Shown: positions 1 to 8,406 of the stretch, in pieces
Position numbering within the stretch: the first letter of the stretch is position 1
Layout of the letters: each line of letters opens with the position of its first letter
DNA from: Microbacterium trichothecenolyticum
GTDB taxonomy: Bacteria; Actinomycetota; Actinomycetes; Actinomycetales; Microbacteriaceae
Direction: 5' to 3'
DNA: 64,000 nucleotides
NCBI RefSeq assembly: GCF_030818955.1
Contig: NZ_JAUTBF010000001.1
Location: 3,671,271-3,735,270, forward strand
Program-made: the position numbers and the translations under genes
The notes under the pieces: generated by a model
Database searches by the model: none
Seen by the model: the letters and a program-made list of their open reading frames with translations, nothing else
Told to the model about the DNA's origin: nothing

Positions 1-214
1 GCCCGTCGCGCTGCGCTGACGCGAGCAACCGGTCGGGAACGCCTCGGCGACGATCCTCTTCGCGGTAGAAGCGCGAGAAGTGGGATCCGACGATCTCGGC
101 CTCGGTGTAGCCCTTGATGAGCTGCGCACCGAGGTTCCACCCGCGCACGAACCCGCCGCTGTCGATCTTGACGATGGCGAAGAGGTCGACCTGGTGGTCC
201 CAGTCGGTCGGCAT
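1..214 (-). CDS. PAS-domain sensory protein, 5' part only
   Basis: The gene starts inside the window and runs off its left edge, so only about 71 N-terminal residues are visible. They carry a typical PAS core: DLFAIVKID, then a GWN.GA..IKGY segment, then EIVGSHFSRFYREED. PAS domains of this form usually sit at the front of bacterial histidine kinases or cyclic-di-GMP enzymes and sense small ligands or redox state. The ATG at 214 was chosen because the PAS domain begins right after it. The frame stays open far upstream, and an in-frame GTG at 274 with a GAGCGAG-like site before it would add 20 residues. The output domain lies outside the window. Confidence 0.6.
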   Translation of the reverse strand, partial: MPTDWDHQVDLFAIVKIDSGGFVRGWNLGAQLIKGYTEAEIVGSHFSRFYREEDRRRGVPDRLLASAQRDG

Positions 215-411
215 GGAACGACGCAGGGCAACGGGTCGCGGCTCAGCCGCGTCGGCGGCGGGAGATGGGATCACGAGTGTCTCGCTCTCGGCGGTGCTCA
301 GGAATGCACGCGCGAACGGATCGGGGTGCTTGCTGAAGGCACCGTCCGATGATGCCCGCCAACCCGTCCCCGGCGACAGTGATTGACAAGACCGTCTCGC
401 TCCCCATCGGC

Positions 412-1998
412 TCAGGACACCGTCACGAGCGTGCGCTGCCAGCCACTGGATCCGTCGGGTGCGATCGGGGCGGATTGCTCGATCTGCACGTTGCCCTGCT
501 TGTCGGTCGCTCGCACGGCGATGTAGTGCGTACCCGCCTCGGCGGTCCAGTCGAACTTCCACTGCACCCACGACTGGTCGTTGATGGGCGTCGAGAGCTG
601 CGTCTGCTGCCAGTCGCCGTTGTCGATGCGCACTTCGACCTTCTGCACGCCGATCGGCTGTGCCCAGGCCATCCCGGCGACGGTCACGGCGCCCGCCGGA
701 ACGGGGGATCCGATCTTGGGCGTGTCCACGCGCGACGACATCTTGATGGGCGCCTCGGCGGAGTATCCGCGCGGGGTCCAGTACGCCTCGTCCCTGTCGA
801 AGCGGGTCACGGTGAGCTTGGTCACCCACTTCGTCGCCGACACGTAGCCGTACAGTCCGGGTACGACCATGCGCACGGGAAAGCCGTGCTCGAACGGCAA
901 CGGCTCGCCGTTCATGGCGACGGCGAAGATGGCATCCAGGTTGTCGTCGGTCAGCGACGACAGGGGAGTGGATGCCGTGTACCCGTCGACGCTCTCGGAG
1001 AGCACCATGTCGGCGTCGGCCTGCACGCCGGCCATGCGCAGCACGTCGCGGATGGGGACGCCGGTCCAGATGGCGTTGCCGACGAGGTTGCCGCCGACCT
1101 CGTTCGAGACGCACGTGAGCGTCACTCCATACTCGTCGAGTCCCATGCTCACCAGGTCGTCGAAGCTCAGCTCGACCGGGGTGTCGACCATTCCCTCGAT
1201 CGACAGGCGCCACGTCGTGGGGTCGACGTTCGGCACCGTGAGGGCGGTGTCGACGCGGTAGAAGTCGGCGTTGGGCGTGATGATCGGGCTCAGCCCAGGG
1301 ATGTTCCAGCTCGCGCCCTCGGGCACGGTCACGGTGGTGCGAGCCGACGGAAGGCGCAGTGCCTCGCGCGCGGCGGCGACGGAGCCGGCCGTGGCGTTCA
1401 GCACACGGGCGCCGACTCCGACCACGACGGCGCCGATGGCGGTGAGCCCGGTGAAGAGCAGAAAGCTGCGACGATCGGTGGCGCGGGCGTCGGCGTCGTC
1501 GGTTTTCGCGGCGGTCATCCAGCGCCGCAAGCGGGCGACCGAGAAGACGATCACGACCACGCCGGCGATCGTGCCCAGCACCGGGGGCAGCCAGGCGAGC
1601 GCGCCGGCGCCGGCGCGCGTGATGATCGCGACGGTCGCGAGCACGCCGCCGATGCCGATGAGCACCGCGCCCGTGGGCCGGAAGCGGTACTGCAGGACGC
1701 CGGCGACGGCCGCGGCGACCGCGGCCCCGAGCCCGACTCCCACCAGAAGGGCGATCTTGTCGGTCTCGCCGAACAGCGTGATCGCGAGTTCCTTGAGGGG
1801 ACGCGGCACGATATCGACGATGAAAGATCCGACCGCCAGCACCGGGCTCGCCGAGCGGGCGAACAGCGCCGCGAACAGTTCCGCCACGGCGAGCAGGGCG
1901 GCCGCCGACACGATCCCGGCGAACGCGGCCCACGGCCATGCGCGGGGGGTGCGCGTCTTCGCCCGGGTGTCGTTCGTGGCCGCGGTGTCGGTCGTCAT
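412..1998 (-). CDS. membrane-anchored molybdopterin-dependent oxidoreductase (sulfite oxidase family)
   Basis: This is a 528-residue protein of the sulfite oxidase / YedY-like superfamily. The N-terminal third carries several hydrophobic segments (about residues 18-150), and the last of them, near the RRSFLLFTG motif, leads into an extracytoplasmic catalytic domain. The molybdopterin domain holds the motif TLTCVSNEVGG, whose cysteine is the expected molybdenum ligand. The C-terminal part (from about residue 420) is an immunoglobulin-like dimerisation domain with the motif VRATDKQGN. The ATG at 1998 is used because the longer open frame upstream overlaps the neighbouring transporter gene on the same strand. 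The physiological substrate cannot be read from sequence; members act on sulfite, methionine sulfoxide or unknown substrates. Confidence 0.85.
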   Translation of the reverse strand: MTTDTAATNDTRAKTRTPRAWPWAAFAGIVSAAALLAVAELFAALFARSASPVLAVGSFIVDIVPRPLKELAITLFGETDKIALLVGVGLGAAVAAAVAGVLQYRFRPTGAVLIGIGGVLATVAIITRAGAGALAWLPPVLGTIAGVVVIVFSVARLRRWMTAAKTDDADARATDRRSFLLFTGLTAIGAVVVGVGARVLNATAGSVAAAREALRLPSARTTVTVPEGASWNIPGLSPIITPNADFYRVDTALTVPNVDPTTWRLSIEGMVDTPVELSFDDLVSMGLDEYGVTLTCVSNEVGGNLVGNAIWTGVPIRDVLRMAGVQADADMVLSESVDGYTASTPLSSLTDDNLDAIFAVAMNGEPLPFEHGFPVRMVVPGLYGYVSATKWVTKLTVTRFDRDEAYWTPRGYSAEAPIKMSSRVDTPKIGSPVPAGAVTVAGMAWAQPIGVQKVEVRIDNGDWQQTQLSTPINDQSWVQWKFDWTAEAGTHYIAVRATDKQGNVQIEQSAPIAPDGSSGWQRTLVTVS

Positions 1999-2039
1999 GG
2001 CATCCCTCGTTCCTGCTCGCCGCGCACGCGCGGATCGCC

Positions 2040-2981
2040 TCACTCTCTCTTCGGAGCGGCGGGGCGATCGGATGCCGTGGCGGGCGACAGCGTGAACACG
2101 GCGACGCCCGCGGCGATGAGCGCCATTGCGATCGCGAGCCCCGAGGTGAGGGGTTCGTGCAGCAGGGGGACGGCGACCGCCGCGGTCAGGACGGGGCTGA
2201 GCGCTCCCGCCGTCGCGGTGATGCTGCTGCCGAGGTTCTTCACCGCGATCACGTAGCACGCCGTCGACAGCAGGCCGGTGCCGACGCCCTGCACGAGCGC
2301 GTACCAGCCGAACCCGGACAGATCGGCGGTTCCCGCCAGAATGCGCGACGGTAGGAAGCCGGTCGTCGCCAGTGCGAGCGCGGCGATCGTCGAGGTGACC
2401 GAGACGATCAGGATGACTCCGATGGGGTCCAGGCGCGTGCGGGCGAGGCCCAGCGTGTACAGGGCCCACACCAGACCCGCCGTGACGAGGACGCAGATAC
2501 CGCCGATGTCGGCGGTGCCGCCGGTGAGCAGAGCGCTCGCGGCGACCCCCGCGACGACCGCGAGCAACGCCAGCAGGCGTCGGCCGCGGATCACCGTGCC
2601 CTCGCGCAGGAACAGCAGGATGGCGACGAACAGGGGCACCGTCCCCGGAACGAGGAGCCCGGTGAGTGCGGCCGAGGTGAGGTGGGCCCCCTCGGCGAAC
2701 AGCAGGAAATGGGGGAGGCCCGCGAGCAGGACCAGGGCGATCACGAGGGGGCGTTCCGTGCGCAGTGCCCGCACCGTGCGCGGGAGGAAGGGTGAGAGCA
2801 GCAGCGCGGGCACGGCGAAACGGGCGAGGGCGGCGTCGACCGTCGTGAGACCGGCGGTCTCGAGCGCGCGCGTCGACAGCGCGAAGGCCGCCCAGAGCGT
2901 CACGACCGCGGCGAGAGCCGCACCCCCGACGAACAGGCGCGGCGAGAGGCTCGGGCGGCGGGCGAGGGCGAAGGTGGTCAC
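2040..2981 (-). CDS. EamA/DMT-family transporter
   Basis: The protein has 313 residues and about ten hydrophobic helices in two similar halves, the layout of the drug/metabolite transporter (EamA) superfamily. These inner-membrane carriers commonly export amino acids or related metabolites. It ends 41 bp before the molybdoenzyme start and diverges from an Lrp/AsnC regulator across an 80 bp intergenic region, a layout often seen where Lrp-type proteins control amino-acid exporters. The start at 2981 gives an N-terminus with the usual short basic stretch before helix 1. Substrate unknown. Confidence 0.85.
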   Translation of the reverse strand: MTTFALARRPSLSPRLFVGGAALAAVVTLWAAFALSTRALETAGLTTVDAALARFAVPALLLSPFLPRTVRALRTERPLVIALVLLAGLPHFLLFAEGAHLTSAALTGLLVPGTVPLFVAILLFLREGTVIRGRRLLALLAVVAGVAASALLTGGTADIGGICVLVTAGLVWALYTLGLARTRLDPIGVILIVSVTSTIAALALATTGFLPSRILAGTADLSGFGWYALVQGVGTGLLSTACYVIAVKNLGSSITATAGALSPVLTAAVAVPLLHEPLTSGLAIAMALIAAGVAVFTLSPATASDRPAAPKRE

Positions 2982-3061
2982 GAGTCGACGCTAAAGACTT
3001 CCGCCCCGCAGTCGATTGCGAATATTGCTGAGAATACGTTCACATTGGCAGAATCTGCTAC

Positions 3062-3532
3062 ATGCACGATCTCGATAGCATCGACCTCCTGATTCTGCGC
3101 GAGTTGCAGCACGACGGGCGTCTCACCAACCAGGAGCTCGCCGACCGCGTCGGCCTCTCGCCCTCACCGTGTCTGCGCCGCGTGCGGCACCTCGAGCAGA
3201 CGGGGGTGATCGAGGGCTACCGCGCTGTCGTGTCGCCGAAGGCCGTGGCGCTGCCCATCACCGCCTTCGTGCGCCTCCGACTCGCTTCTCACGAAGGCGC
3301 GACCGTCGATGCCGTGGAGGAGCGCCTGCGCAGCATCCCGCACATCGTCGAGGCGCACCTGCTCGCCGGTGACTGGGACTACCTCGTGCGCATCGTGGTG
3401 CCGAGCTTCGACGCGTACGAGCGGCTGTTGCGCGAGCATCTGCGGGGGATCCCCTCGATCGCGTCCATCGACACCACCTTCGCCTTCGGCGTGACCAAGC
3501 CTGTCTCGCCCCTGCCCCTCGACGCCCGCTGA
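3062..3532 (+). CDS. Lrp/AsnC-family transcriptional regulator
   Basis: This 156-residue protein has the standard Lrp layout. An N-terminal winged helix-turn-helix (ILRELQHDGRLTNQELADRVGLSPSPCLRRV, residues about 10-40, split here by the recognition helix SPSPCLRRV) is followed by a RAM/AsnC effector-binding domain (HIVEAHLLAGDWDYLVRIV, about residues 95-115). Such proteins respond to amino acids and usually control adjacent, divergent transport genes. The best guess is that it regulates the EamA transporter at 2040-2981, with the operator in the AT-rich 2985-3060 interval, where GAATATTGCTGAGAATACG is visible. Confidence 0.9.
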   Translation: MHDLDSIDLLILRELQHDGRLTNQELADRVGLSPSPCLRRVRHLEQTGVIEGYRAVVSPKAVALPITAFVRLRLASHEGATVDAVEERLRSIPHIVEAHLLAGDWDYLVRIVVPSFDAYERLLREHLRGIPSIASIDTTFAFGVTKPVSPLPLDAR

Positions 3533-3639
3533 GCGCGCGCGGCGCTCGCCGCGCCGGAGTCGACCGTCGTGCGTCGCTACGATGTGACCAGCCCGCGGTC
3601 ATGGCATCCGGGATCACTCGGACGAGAGGACGCCGCCAC

Positions 3640-4338
3640 GTGGACGACATCGCCCGGTGGGCTGCGGCCCTGATGACGATGATCGGTCTCGGGCTCACCC
3701 TCGGACTCAACCCGGCGCTGTACGGAGCGACGGCCGAGATGCTCGCGCAGAACACGCGCATCGCCGCCCGCATGGCGTGGATGATCGGCGGCCTCGCGAG
3801 CGGAGCGACCCTGCTGTACGTGCTGTTGCAGAGCTTCGATCCCGCCGAGTTCGTCGCCGTCGCCCAACGGCGCACCGCCGAGGCGGTCTTGGACCGACGG
3901 GTCGATCTCACCGCCGGAGCGCTGTTCCTGGTCGGCGCGGCCGCCATGGCGTGGTGGAAAGTGAGGGTGCCGATCCGGCCGCGTGCGCGCACACCCGCGA
4001 AATCGCGCTCCCGCTCCTGGAGCTACTACGTGCTGGGGATCAGCTGTTCGGTCATCGGTTTCACCACCCTGCCGATCATGTACATGACCGGCAGGGTCGC
4101 CGACGGCGTCAGTGACCACCCGCTGCTGCGCTGGCTGGCGTACGCCGTGTTCCTCGTGGCGCTGGCCGCGCCCTTCGTGCTGCTCGCCACCGCGTGGGTG
4201 CACTTTCCGACCACGGCCGCCCGGGTGAACCGCGTGTACACCCGAGTGATCGACATGGATCACCGGTGGGTGTACGCCGCCGTGCTCGGCGTCGCCGGCG
4301 TCGCGTGCCTCGTGCTGGGCGTGATGCCCTGGCGCTGA
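3640..4338 (+). CDS. polytopic membrane protein of unknown function
   Basis: About 232 residues with six or so hydrophobic helices. The first is ALMTMIGLGLTLGLNP, the last is VLGVAGVACLVLGVMPW. The overall look is that of Sap/GAP-type or LysE-like small exporters, but I see no diagnostic motif. The GTG at 3640 is preferred because GAGAGGA lies about 10 bp upstream. An in-frame ATG at 3601 would add 13 residues but lacks a ribosome binding site. It lies downstream of the Lrp gene on the same strand after a 107 bp gap and is probably transcribed separately. Confidence 0.65.
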   Translation: MDDIARWAAALMTMIGLGLTLGLNPALYGATAEMLAQNTRIAARMAWMIGGLASGATLLYVLLQSFDPAEFVAVAQRRTAEAVLDRRVDLTAGALFLVGAAAMAWWKVRVPIRPRARTPAKSRSRSWSYYVLGISCSVIGFTTLPIMYMTGRVADGVSDHPLLRWLAYAVFLVALAAPFVLLATAWVHFPTTAARVNRVYTRVIDMDHRWVYAAVLGVAGVACLVLGVMPWR

Positions 4339-4344
4339 CGTCGG

Positions 4345-4530
4345 TCAGCGACTGGTGCGCTGCTTCAGCACCTTGGCCTGTACCTTGCGGCGCACCTTCT
4401 GCACCTTCGGGTCCTTCCAGACCCGGTAGGCGACCGTGCCGGCGGCTACCGCCCGCCCGATCGCGGTGCGCGCGAGCACCGCTCCCGCAAGTCCGACCGC
4501 TCCCGTTCCGATCCATCGTCCGACACCCAT
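4345..4530 (-). CDS. small membrane-associated hypothetical protein
   Basis: A 61-residue protein with a glycine/alanine-rich hydrophobic stretch (about residues 5-35, WIGTGAVGLAGAVLART) and a strongly basic tail rich in Lys, Arg and Val (KVQKVRRKVQAKVLKQ). The ATG at 4530 has GAGGAGG immediately upstream on the minus strand, which supports it over the longer frame starting at 4605. It converges with the membrane protein gene at 3640-4338. Small basic proteins like this are common in Microbacteriaceae and uncharacterised. It could be a membrane peptide or a nucleic-acid-associated protein. Confidence 0.55.
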   Translation of the reverse strand: MGVGRWIGTGAVGLAGAVLARTAIGRAVAAGTVAYRVWKDPKVQKVRRKVQAKVLKQRTSR

Positions 4531-4632
4531 GGCGCCTCCTCGTTCTCGCGTCGTGAGGTCTCCACTCAACGCGAGGGGATGCCGGATGCCAGGGCGGTTG
4601 CGCATCCGGCGCCGATGTGGGTGAAGGAGAAC

Positions 4633-5694
4633 TCAGACGGTCGCGCCGACGAGCTCCTCGCGCAGCAGGCGCGCTCCCGCCGACAGGGCGCTCAGCTTGT
4701 CGAAGGCGACCTGGCGCGGAAGGGGCGCCATGCCGCAATTCGAACTCGCGATGAGCTTGTCGGCATCCACGTACTCCAGTGCCCGCCGCAGCGTCTCGGC
4801 GACCTCTTCGGGCGTCTCGACGCGCTCGCTGGCCACGTCGAGGGCACCGAGCATGACCTTCTTGCCGCGGATCAGCTCGATGAGCTCGACAGGAACGTTC
4901 GAGTGGTGGCTCTCCAGCGACACGACGTCGATGCGGGAGCGCTGCAGCAGCGGGAACGACTCCTCGTACTGGCGCCACTCCGAACCGAGGGTGGCCTTCC
5001 AGTCGTTGTTCGCCTTGATGCCGTAGCCATAGCAGATGTGCACCACGGTCTCGGCTTTCAGGCCCTCGGCGGCCCGCTCGAGAGCGGCGACGCCCCAGTC
5101 CTTCATCTCATCGAAGAAGACGTTGAACGCGGGCTCGTCGAACTGGATGACGTCGACACCGGCCGCTTCCAGCTCGCGCGCCTCCTGGTTGAGGATCGTC
5201 GCGAACTCCCACGCCAGCTTCTCGCGGCTGCCGTAGTAGCGATCGGACAGAGTGTCGATCATCGTCATCGGACCGGGCAGTGCCCACTTGATCGGCCGGT
5301 CGGTCTGCCGGCGGAGGAACGCGGCGTCGTCGACGAAGACGGGGGCTCGCCGGCTGACCGCGCCGACCACGGTGGGAACGCTCGCGTCGTAGCGGTTGCG
5401 GATGCGTACGGTCTCGCGGTTCTCGAAGTCGACCCCGTCGAGATGCTCGATGAAGGTCGTGACGAAGTGCTGGCGGGTCTGTTCGCCGTCGCTGACGATG
5501 TCGAGACCGCGTCGCTCCTGCTCCTGCACGGCGGAGCGCAAGGCATCGTGCTTGCCCTCGACCAGCGTGTCGCCGTCGAGCTCCCAGGGCGACCAGAGCA
5601 CCTCGGGCTTCGCGAGCCAGGCGGGCTTGGGAAGGCTGCCGACGATGGCGGTGGGAACGAGCGTGGGCACGGTGGCGGATCCTTCGGTGGTCAT
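4633..5694 (-). CDS. mesD: core-MetE methionine synthase, MesD type
   Basis: This 353-residue protein matches only the C-terminal catalytic half of cobalamin-independent methionine synthase. It has GSLPKP near the N-terminus, IQFDEPAF in the middle, HICYGYG with the zinc-ligand His and Cys, and SSNCGMAPL with the second Cys ligand. It is half the length of full MetE (about 750 residues), as in the core-MetE (Mes) families that do not use folate. Its start codon overlaps the stop of a DUF1852 gene by ATGA, so the two are translationally coupled. Known biology: DUF1852 proteins (MesX) are required partners of MesD synthases, which work in aerobes and need oxygen. I infer a methionine synthase whose methyl donor is not methyl-folate. 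Confidence 0.8.
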   Translation of the reverse strand: MTTEGSATVPTLVPTAIVGSLPKPAWLAKPEVLWSPWELDGDTLVEGKHDALRSAVQEQERRGLDIVSDGEQTRQHFVTTFIEHLDGVDFENRETVRIRNRYDASVPTVVGAVSRRAPVFVDDAAFLRRQTDRPIKWALPGPMTMIDTLSDRYYGSREKLAWEFATILNQEARELEAAGVDVIQFDEPAFNVFFDEMKDWGVAALERAAEGLKAETVVHICYGYGIKANNDWKATLGSEWRQYEESFPLLQRSRIDVVSLESHHSNVPVELIELIRGKKVMLGALDVASERVETPEEVAETLRRALEYVDADKLIASSNCGMAPLPRQVAFDKLSALSAGARLLREELVGATV

Positions 5695-6764
5695 CGGACG
5701 GGCGCCGCGTAGTCGGCGGCCCATTGGTCGAGGATGCGCCGGTGGGGTTTCACGAAGTGCTCCTCGGCGTAGCGGCCCTGGACGACGGCGAGTTGGCTGC
5801 GTTCCTCGCGGTCGTAGTCGATGTCGGTGCGCACGAAGTCCGGCTCGTCGAGCGTGGGGCGATACACCGCACCCGCCGCGCTGACGGCGTTGTAGACCTC
5901 GGGCCGGTAGATCTTCTGGAAGGTCTCCATGGTGGAGATCAAGCCGATCAGCTGCAGGTCCGAGTAGTCGGTCGTGAGGTCGCCACGGAAATAGAAGGCG
6001 AGGGGCGCGACGCTGCCGCGGGGCATGAAGTAGCGCACCTGCAGGCCCATCTTGCCGAAGTACTCGTCGGTCAGCGAGAAGGCGTCCTGTTCGTACTCGA
6101 CGCCGAGCACGGGGTGGACCGTGCCGGTACGACGGTACGTGCGGCTCGTCGAGACGCTGATGCAGATGACCGGCGACTGCGGGAAGCGCTCGCGGTAGGC
6201 GTCGGAGGCGAGGAAGTGCTGGAAGAGCTTGCCGTGCAGGTCGCCGAAGTCGTCGGGCACGGTGAAACCGGTCGCCCCCGCGTTGGCGGCGGGAAGCACG
6301 ACGCTGAAGTCGTAGTCGCGCAGGTACGACGAGAAGTTGTTGCCGACGATGCCCTGGTGCCGCTCTCCCGTGAGCGTGTCGACGATGTGCACATCGAGCA
6401 CCTCGATGACGGGGAACTGCTCGTCGTCGGCACCGTCACCGAAACGCAGCTGCACCGACACGATGTCGAGCTCTATCCGGTAGCGGTCGCCGCGCGGGTT
6501 GTCGGTGGCCGCGAGATCGTTGAAACGGCGATCGATCATCGACAGGGCGTTGCGCAGGTTCTGCTGACGCCCCTCGCCGCGGGCGAGGTTGGCGAAGTTG
6601 GTCGTCACGCGCGAGTTCTCGGCCGGGGCGTAGTCCTCGTCGAAACGGGTCGTGGTGATGCTGAACGTGATGTCGTTCGCCATGGGATGCCAATCGGAGA
6701 CGGGCGGGGCCGGGTCGGTCGCGCGGGAGTCGGTGTCTTCATGGTGCGCCGGGACATCGGTCAT
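5691..6764 (-). CDS. mesX: DUF1852 protein, MesX partner of MesD
   Basis: A 357-residue protein whose core starts with the typical DUF1852 phrase NDITFSITTTRFDEDY (about residues 29-45) followed by TNFANLARG and LRNAL. The first 28 residues are low-complexity and acidic. Its stop overlaps the mesD start (ATGA), so the pair forms an operon, with this gene first. DUF1852 is known as the obligatory partner of MesD-type methionine synthases; its chemical role is unresolved, possibly generation of the methyl donor with oxygen. The start at 6764 leaves 42 bp to the divergent LysR gene. A second start at the internal MANDITF methionine is possible. Confidence 0.8.
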   Translation of the reverse strand: MTDVPAHHEDTDSRATDPAPPVSDWHPMANDITFSITTTRFDEDYAPAENSRVTTNFANLARGEGRQQNLRNALSMIDRRFNDLAATDNPRGDRYRIELDIVSVQLRFGDGADDEQFPVIEVLDVHIVDTLTGERHQGIVGNNFSSYLRDYDFSVVLPAANAGATGFTVPDDFGDLHGKLFQHFLASDAYRERFPQSPVICISVSTSRTYRRTGTVHPVLGVEYEQDAFSLTDEYFGKMGLQVRYFMPRGSVAPLAFYFRGDLTTDYSDLQLIGLISTMETFQKIYRPEVYNAVSAAGAVYRPTLDEPDFVRTDIDYDREERSQLAVVQGRYAEEHFVKPHRRILDQWAADYAAPVR

Positions 6765-6782
6765 CGGGTAATTCGGTCGTTC

Positions 6783-6794
6783 TATGACGTCATA
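6783..6794. promoter_or_regulatory. 12-bp palindrome between mesX and the LysR gene
   Basis: The sequence TATGACGTCATA is a perfect palindrome in the 42-bp gap between two divergent genes. LysR-type regulators usually bind dyads in exactly this position and control both their own gene and the divergent operon. No binding data are available, so the assignment as the operator is inference. Confidence 0.4.
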
Positions 6795-6806
6795 TAGCCT
6801 GGCGCT

Positions 6807-7775
6807 ATGCCTCGGCCGTCGAGTGGGATCACGCTCCAGCAGCTGCAGTACTTCATCGAAGTGGCGGCGGAGGGGTCGATCTCCGCGGCGGCGGATCTGC
6901 TGTACGTCGCGCAGCCGACGTTGTCGGCCGCGATGAAGGACCTCGAGGGCCGCGTGGGGCGATCGCTGCTGAACCGTTCGGCCCGCGGGGTCACGCTCAC
7001 CATCGACGGCGTGGAGTTCCTCGGCTACGCGCGGCAGGTGGTCGAGCAGGCCGAGCTGCTCGAGCAGCGCTATCTCGGACGGCCGCCGTCACGACGCTTG
7101 CTCGGCGTCTCCGCCCAGCACTATTCGTTCGTGGTCGACGCGTTCGTGCGCATGGTGAAGGCGACGGATGCCGCCGAGTACGAGTTCTCGCTGCGGGAGA
7201 CGCGCACGTTCGACATCATCGAAGACGTCCGCACACTCCGCAGCGAAGTCGGCATCCTGTTCCGCAACGACTTCAACCGCAACGTGCTCGAAAAGCTGCT
7301 GCGGGACTCGGGGCTCGCCTTTCACCCCCTCTTCGTCGCGGAGCCCCACATCTTCGTCTCGCGTCGTAACCCGCTGGCATCCCGTTCCCGGGCGACGCTC
7401 GACGACCTCGTCGACCTCCCCCGCCTCACGTTCGACCAGGGAGCGAACAACTCGTTCTACTTCGCGGAGGAGATCCTCTCGACCCTGTCGAGTGCGCAGG
7501 AGATCCGCGTGTCCGACCGTGCGACCATCTTCAACCTCATGATCGGTCTGGGCGGCTACACGATCTCCACCGGCATCATCAGCGACGACCTCGACCCCGA
7601 GATCGTCGCCGTGCCCCTCGACGTCGACGAGCGCATCGAGATCGGCTGGATCGGCCGAACCGCCATCCCCCTCACCGAACAGGCACAGCGGTATCTCGCC
7701 GAGGTGCGCGAGGTGGTGGCGGAGTTCGGGGTGGAGGTGCTGGGGGAGGGATCCGGCGGAGTTCATCGCTCCTGA
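6807..7775 (+). CDS. LysR-family transcriptional regulator, divergent from mesXD
   Basis: The 322-residue protein has the N-terminal LysR winged helix-turn-helix (LQQLQYFIEVAAEGS and AADLLYVAQPTLS, residues about 10-45) and a C-terminal two-lobed effector domain ending near residue 310. LysR regulators of methionine genes (MetR-like, CbL-like) are known in other bacteria. Its placement head to head with the mesX-mesD operon, with a palindrome in the shared gap, makes it the probable regulator of methionine synthesis here. The inducer is unknown. Confidence 0.9.
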   Translation: MPRPSSGITLQQLQYFIEVAAEGSISAAADLLYVAQPTLSAAMKDLEGRVGRSLLNRSARGVTLTIDGVEFLGYARQVVEQAELLEQRYLGRPPSRRLLGVSAQHYSFVVDAFVRMVKATDAAEYEFSLRETRTFDIIEDVRTLRSEVGILFRNDFNRNVLEKLLRDSGLAFHPLFVAEPHIFVSRRNPLASRSRATLDDLVDLPRLTFDQGANNSFYFAEEILSTLSSAQEIRVSDRATIFNLMIGLGGYTISTGIISDDLDPEIVAVPLDVDERIEIGWIGRTAIPLTEQAQRYLAEVREVVAEFGVEVLGEGSGGVHRS

Positions 7776-7856
7776 CCTCGCCGGGGTCGTCTTGTGAAAT
7801 TCATCACGCCAGAGCGAATATCGTCTGATCGGATGATTTCGATGGGTCGTATGAAT

Positions 7857-8300
7857 TCACTCCTGAAGGCGAGAGATGTCGACATCCTCCACCTTTAGTT
7901 GATCTTTTTGGAGATCTCTTGCCTCAGGAGTGGAGGCCCAAATTCCCGTGGCTTGCCGCTCTTCCACGAGCGCGACGCCCAGGCCCGCCACCCCCCAATT
8001 CACGAGATGATACGAACGGGCGGGCGTGTTCGACCCTTGACTGACGATGACCCCACCGACGGAGGGAACGGTCACGCTCGCACCGTCAGGGAGGGCGAGA
8101 GTCGAGCCCGCCAGGTCGCATTCGGGAGCGCCAGCGCCGTCGAGAGAGGCCACCGACATGCTCCTCGCCTCGCATCTGTCGAACCTGTCCGGGACCGGCG
8201 GCACCGTGACACCCTGGGGCGATGAACAGCTCGTCAAAAGCACTGTGAATGCGATAATGGCGGCGCCGGCTATCTTTTTCGCCGAGTGATGCATTATCAC
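7857..8300 (-). CDS. putative secreted lipoprotein
   Basis: About 147 residues. A signal peptide with a lipobox (IAFTVLLTSCSS) puts a lipid-modified cysteine near residue 25, so the protein should be tethered to the outer face of the membrane. The rest has two cysteines (CEARSM and PECDLAG) and no recognisable domain. The gene is less GC-rich than its surroundings and diverges from a secreted FnIII-like protein at 8407. The first residues can start at MIMHH or at the second Met without affecting the signal peptide. Confidence 0.6.
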   Translation of the reverse strand: MIMHHSAKKIAGAAIIAFTVLLTSCSSPQGVTVPPVPDRFDRCEARSMSVASLDGAGAPECDLAGSTLALPDGASVTVPSVGGVIVSQGSNTPARSYHLVNWGVAGLGVALVEERQATGIWASTPEARDLQKDQLKVEDVDISRLQE

Positions 8301-8406
8301 ACCCTATGTGATTATCGCCGGCCTGTCACGGGTGAGCTTTCGATATCACGCGAGGTGATGTAATTCAAGGGTGACATGAAGCGAAGTGCCTGCGAGGCTG
8401 ATTTGT

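Noticed and set aside
349..2256. A 635-residue plus-strand frame
   Set aside because: It is the antisense shadow of the molybdoenzyme gene, rich in Arg, Gly and His as typical for high-GC shadows.
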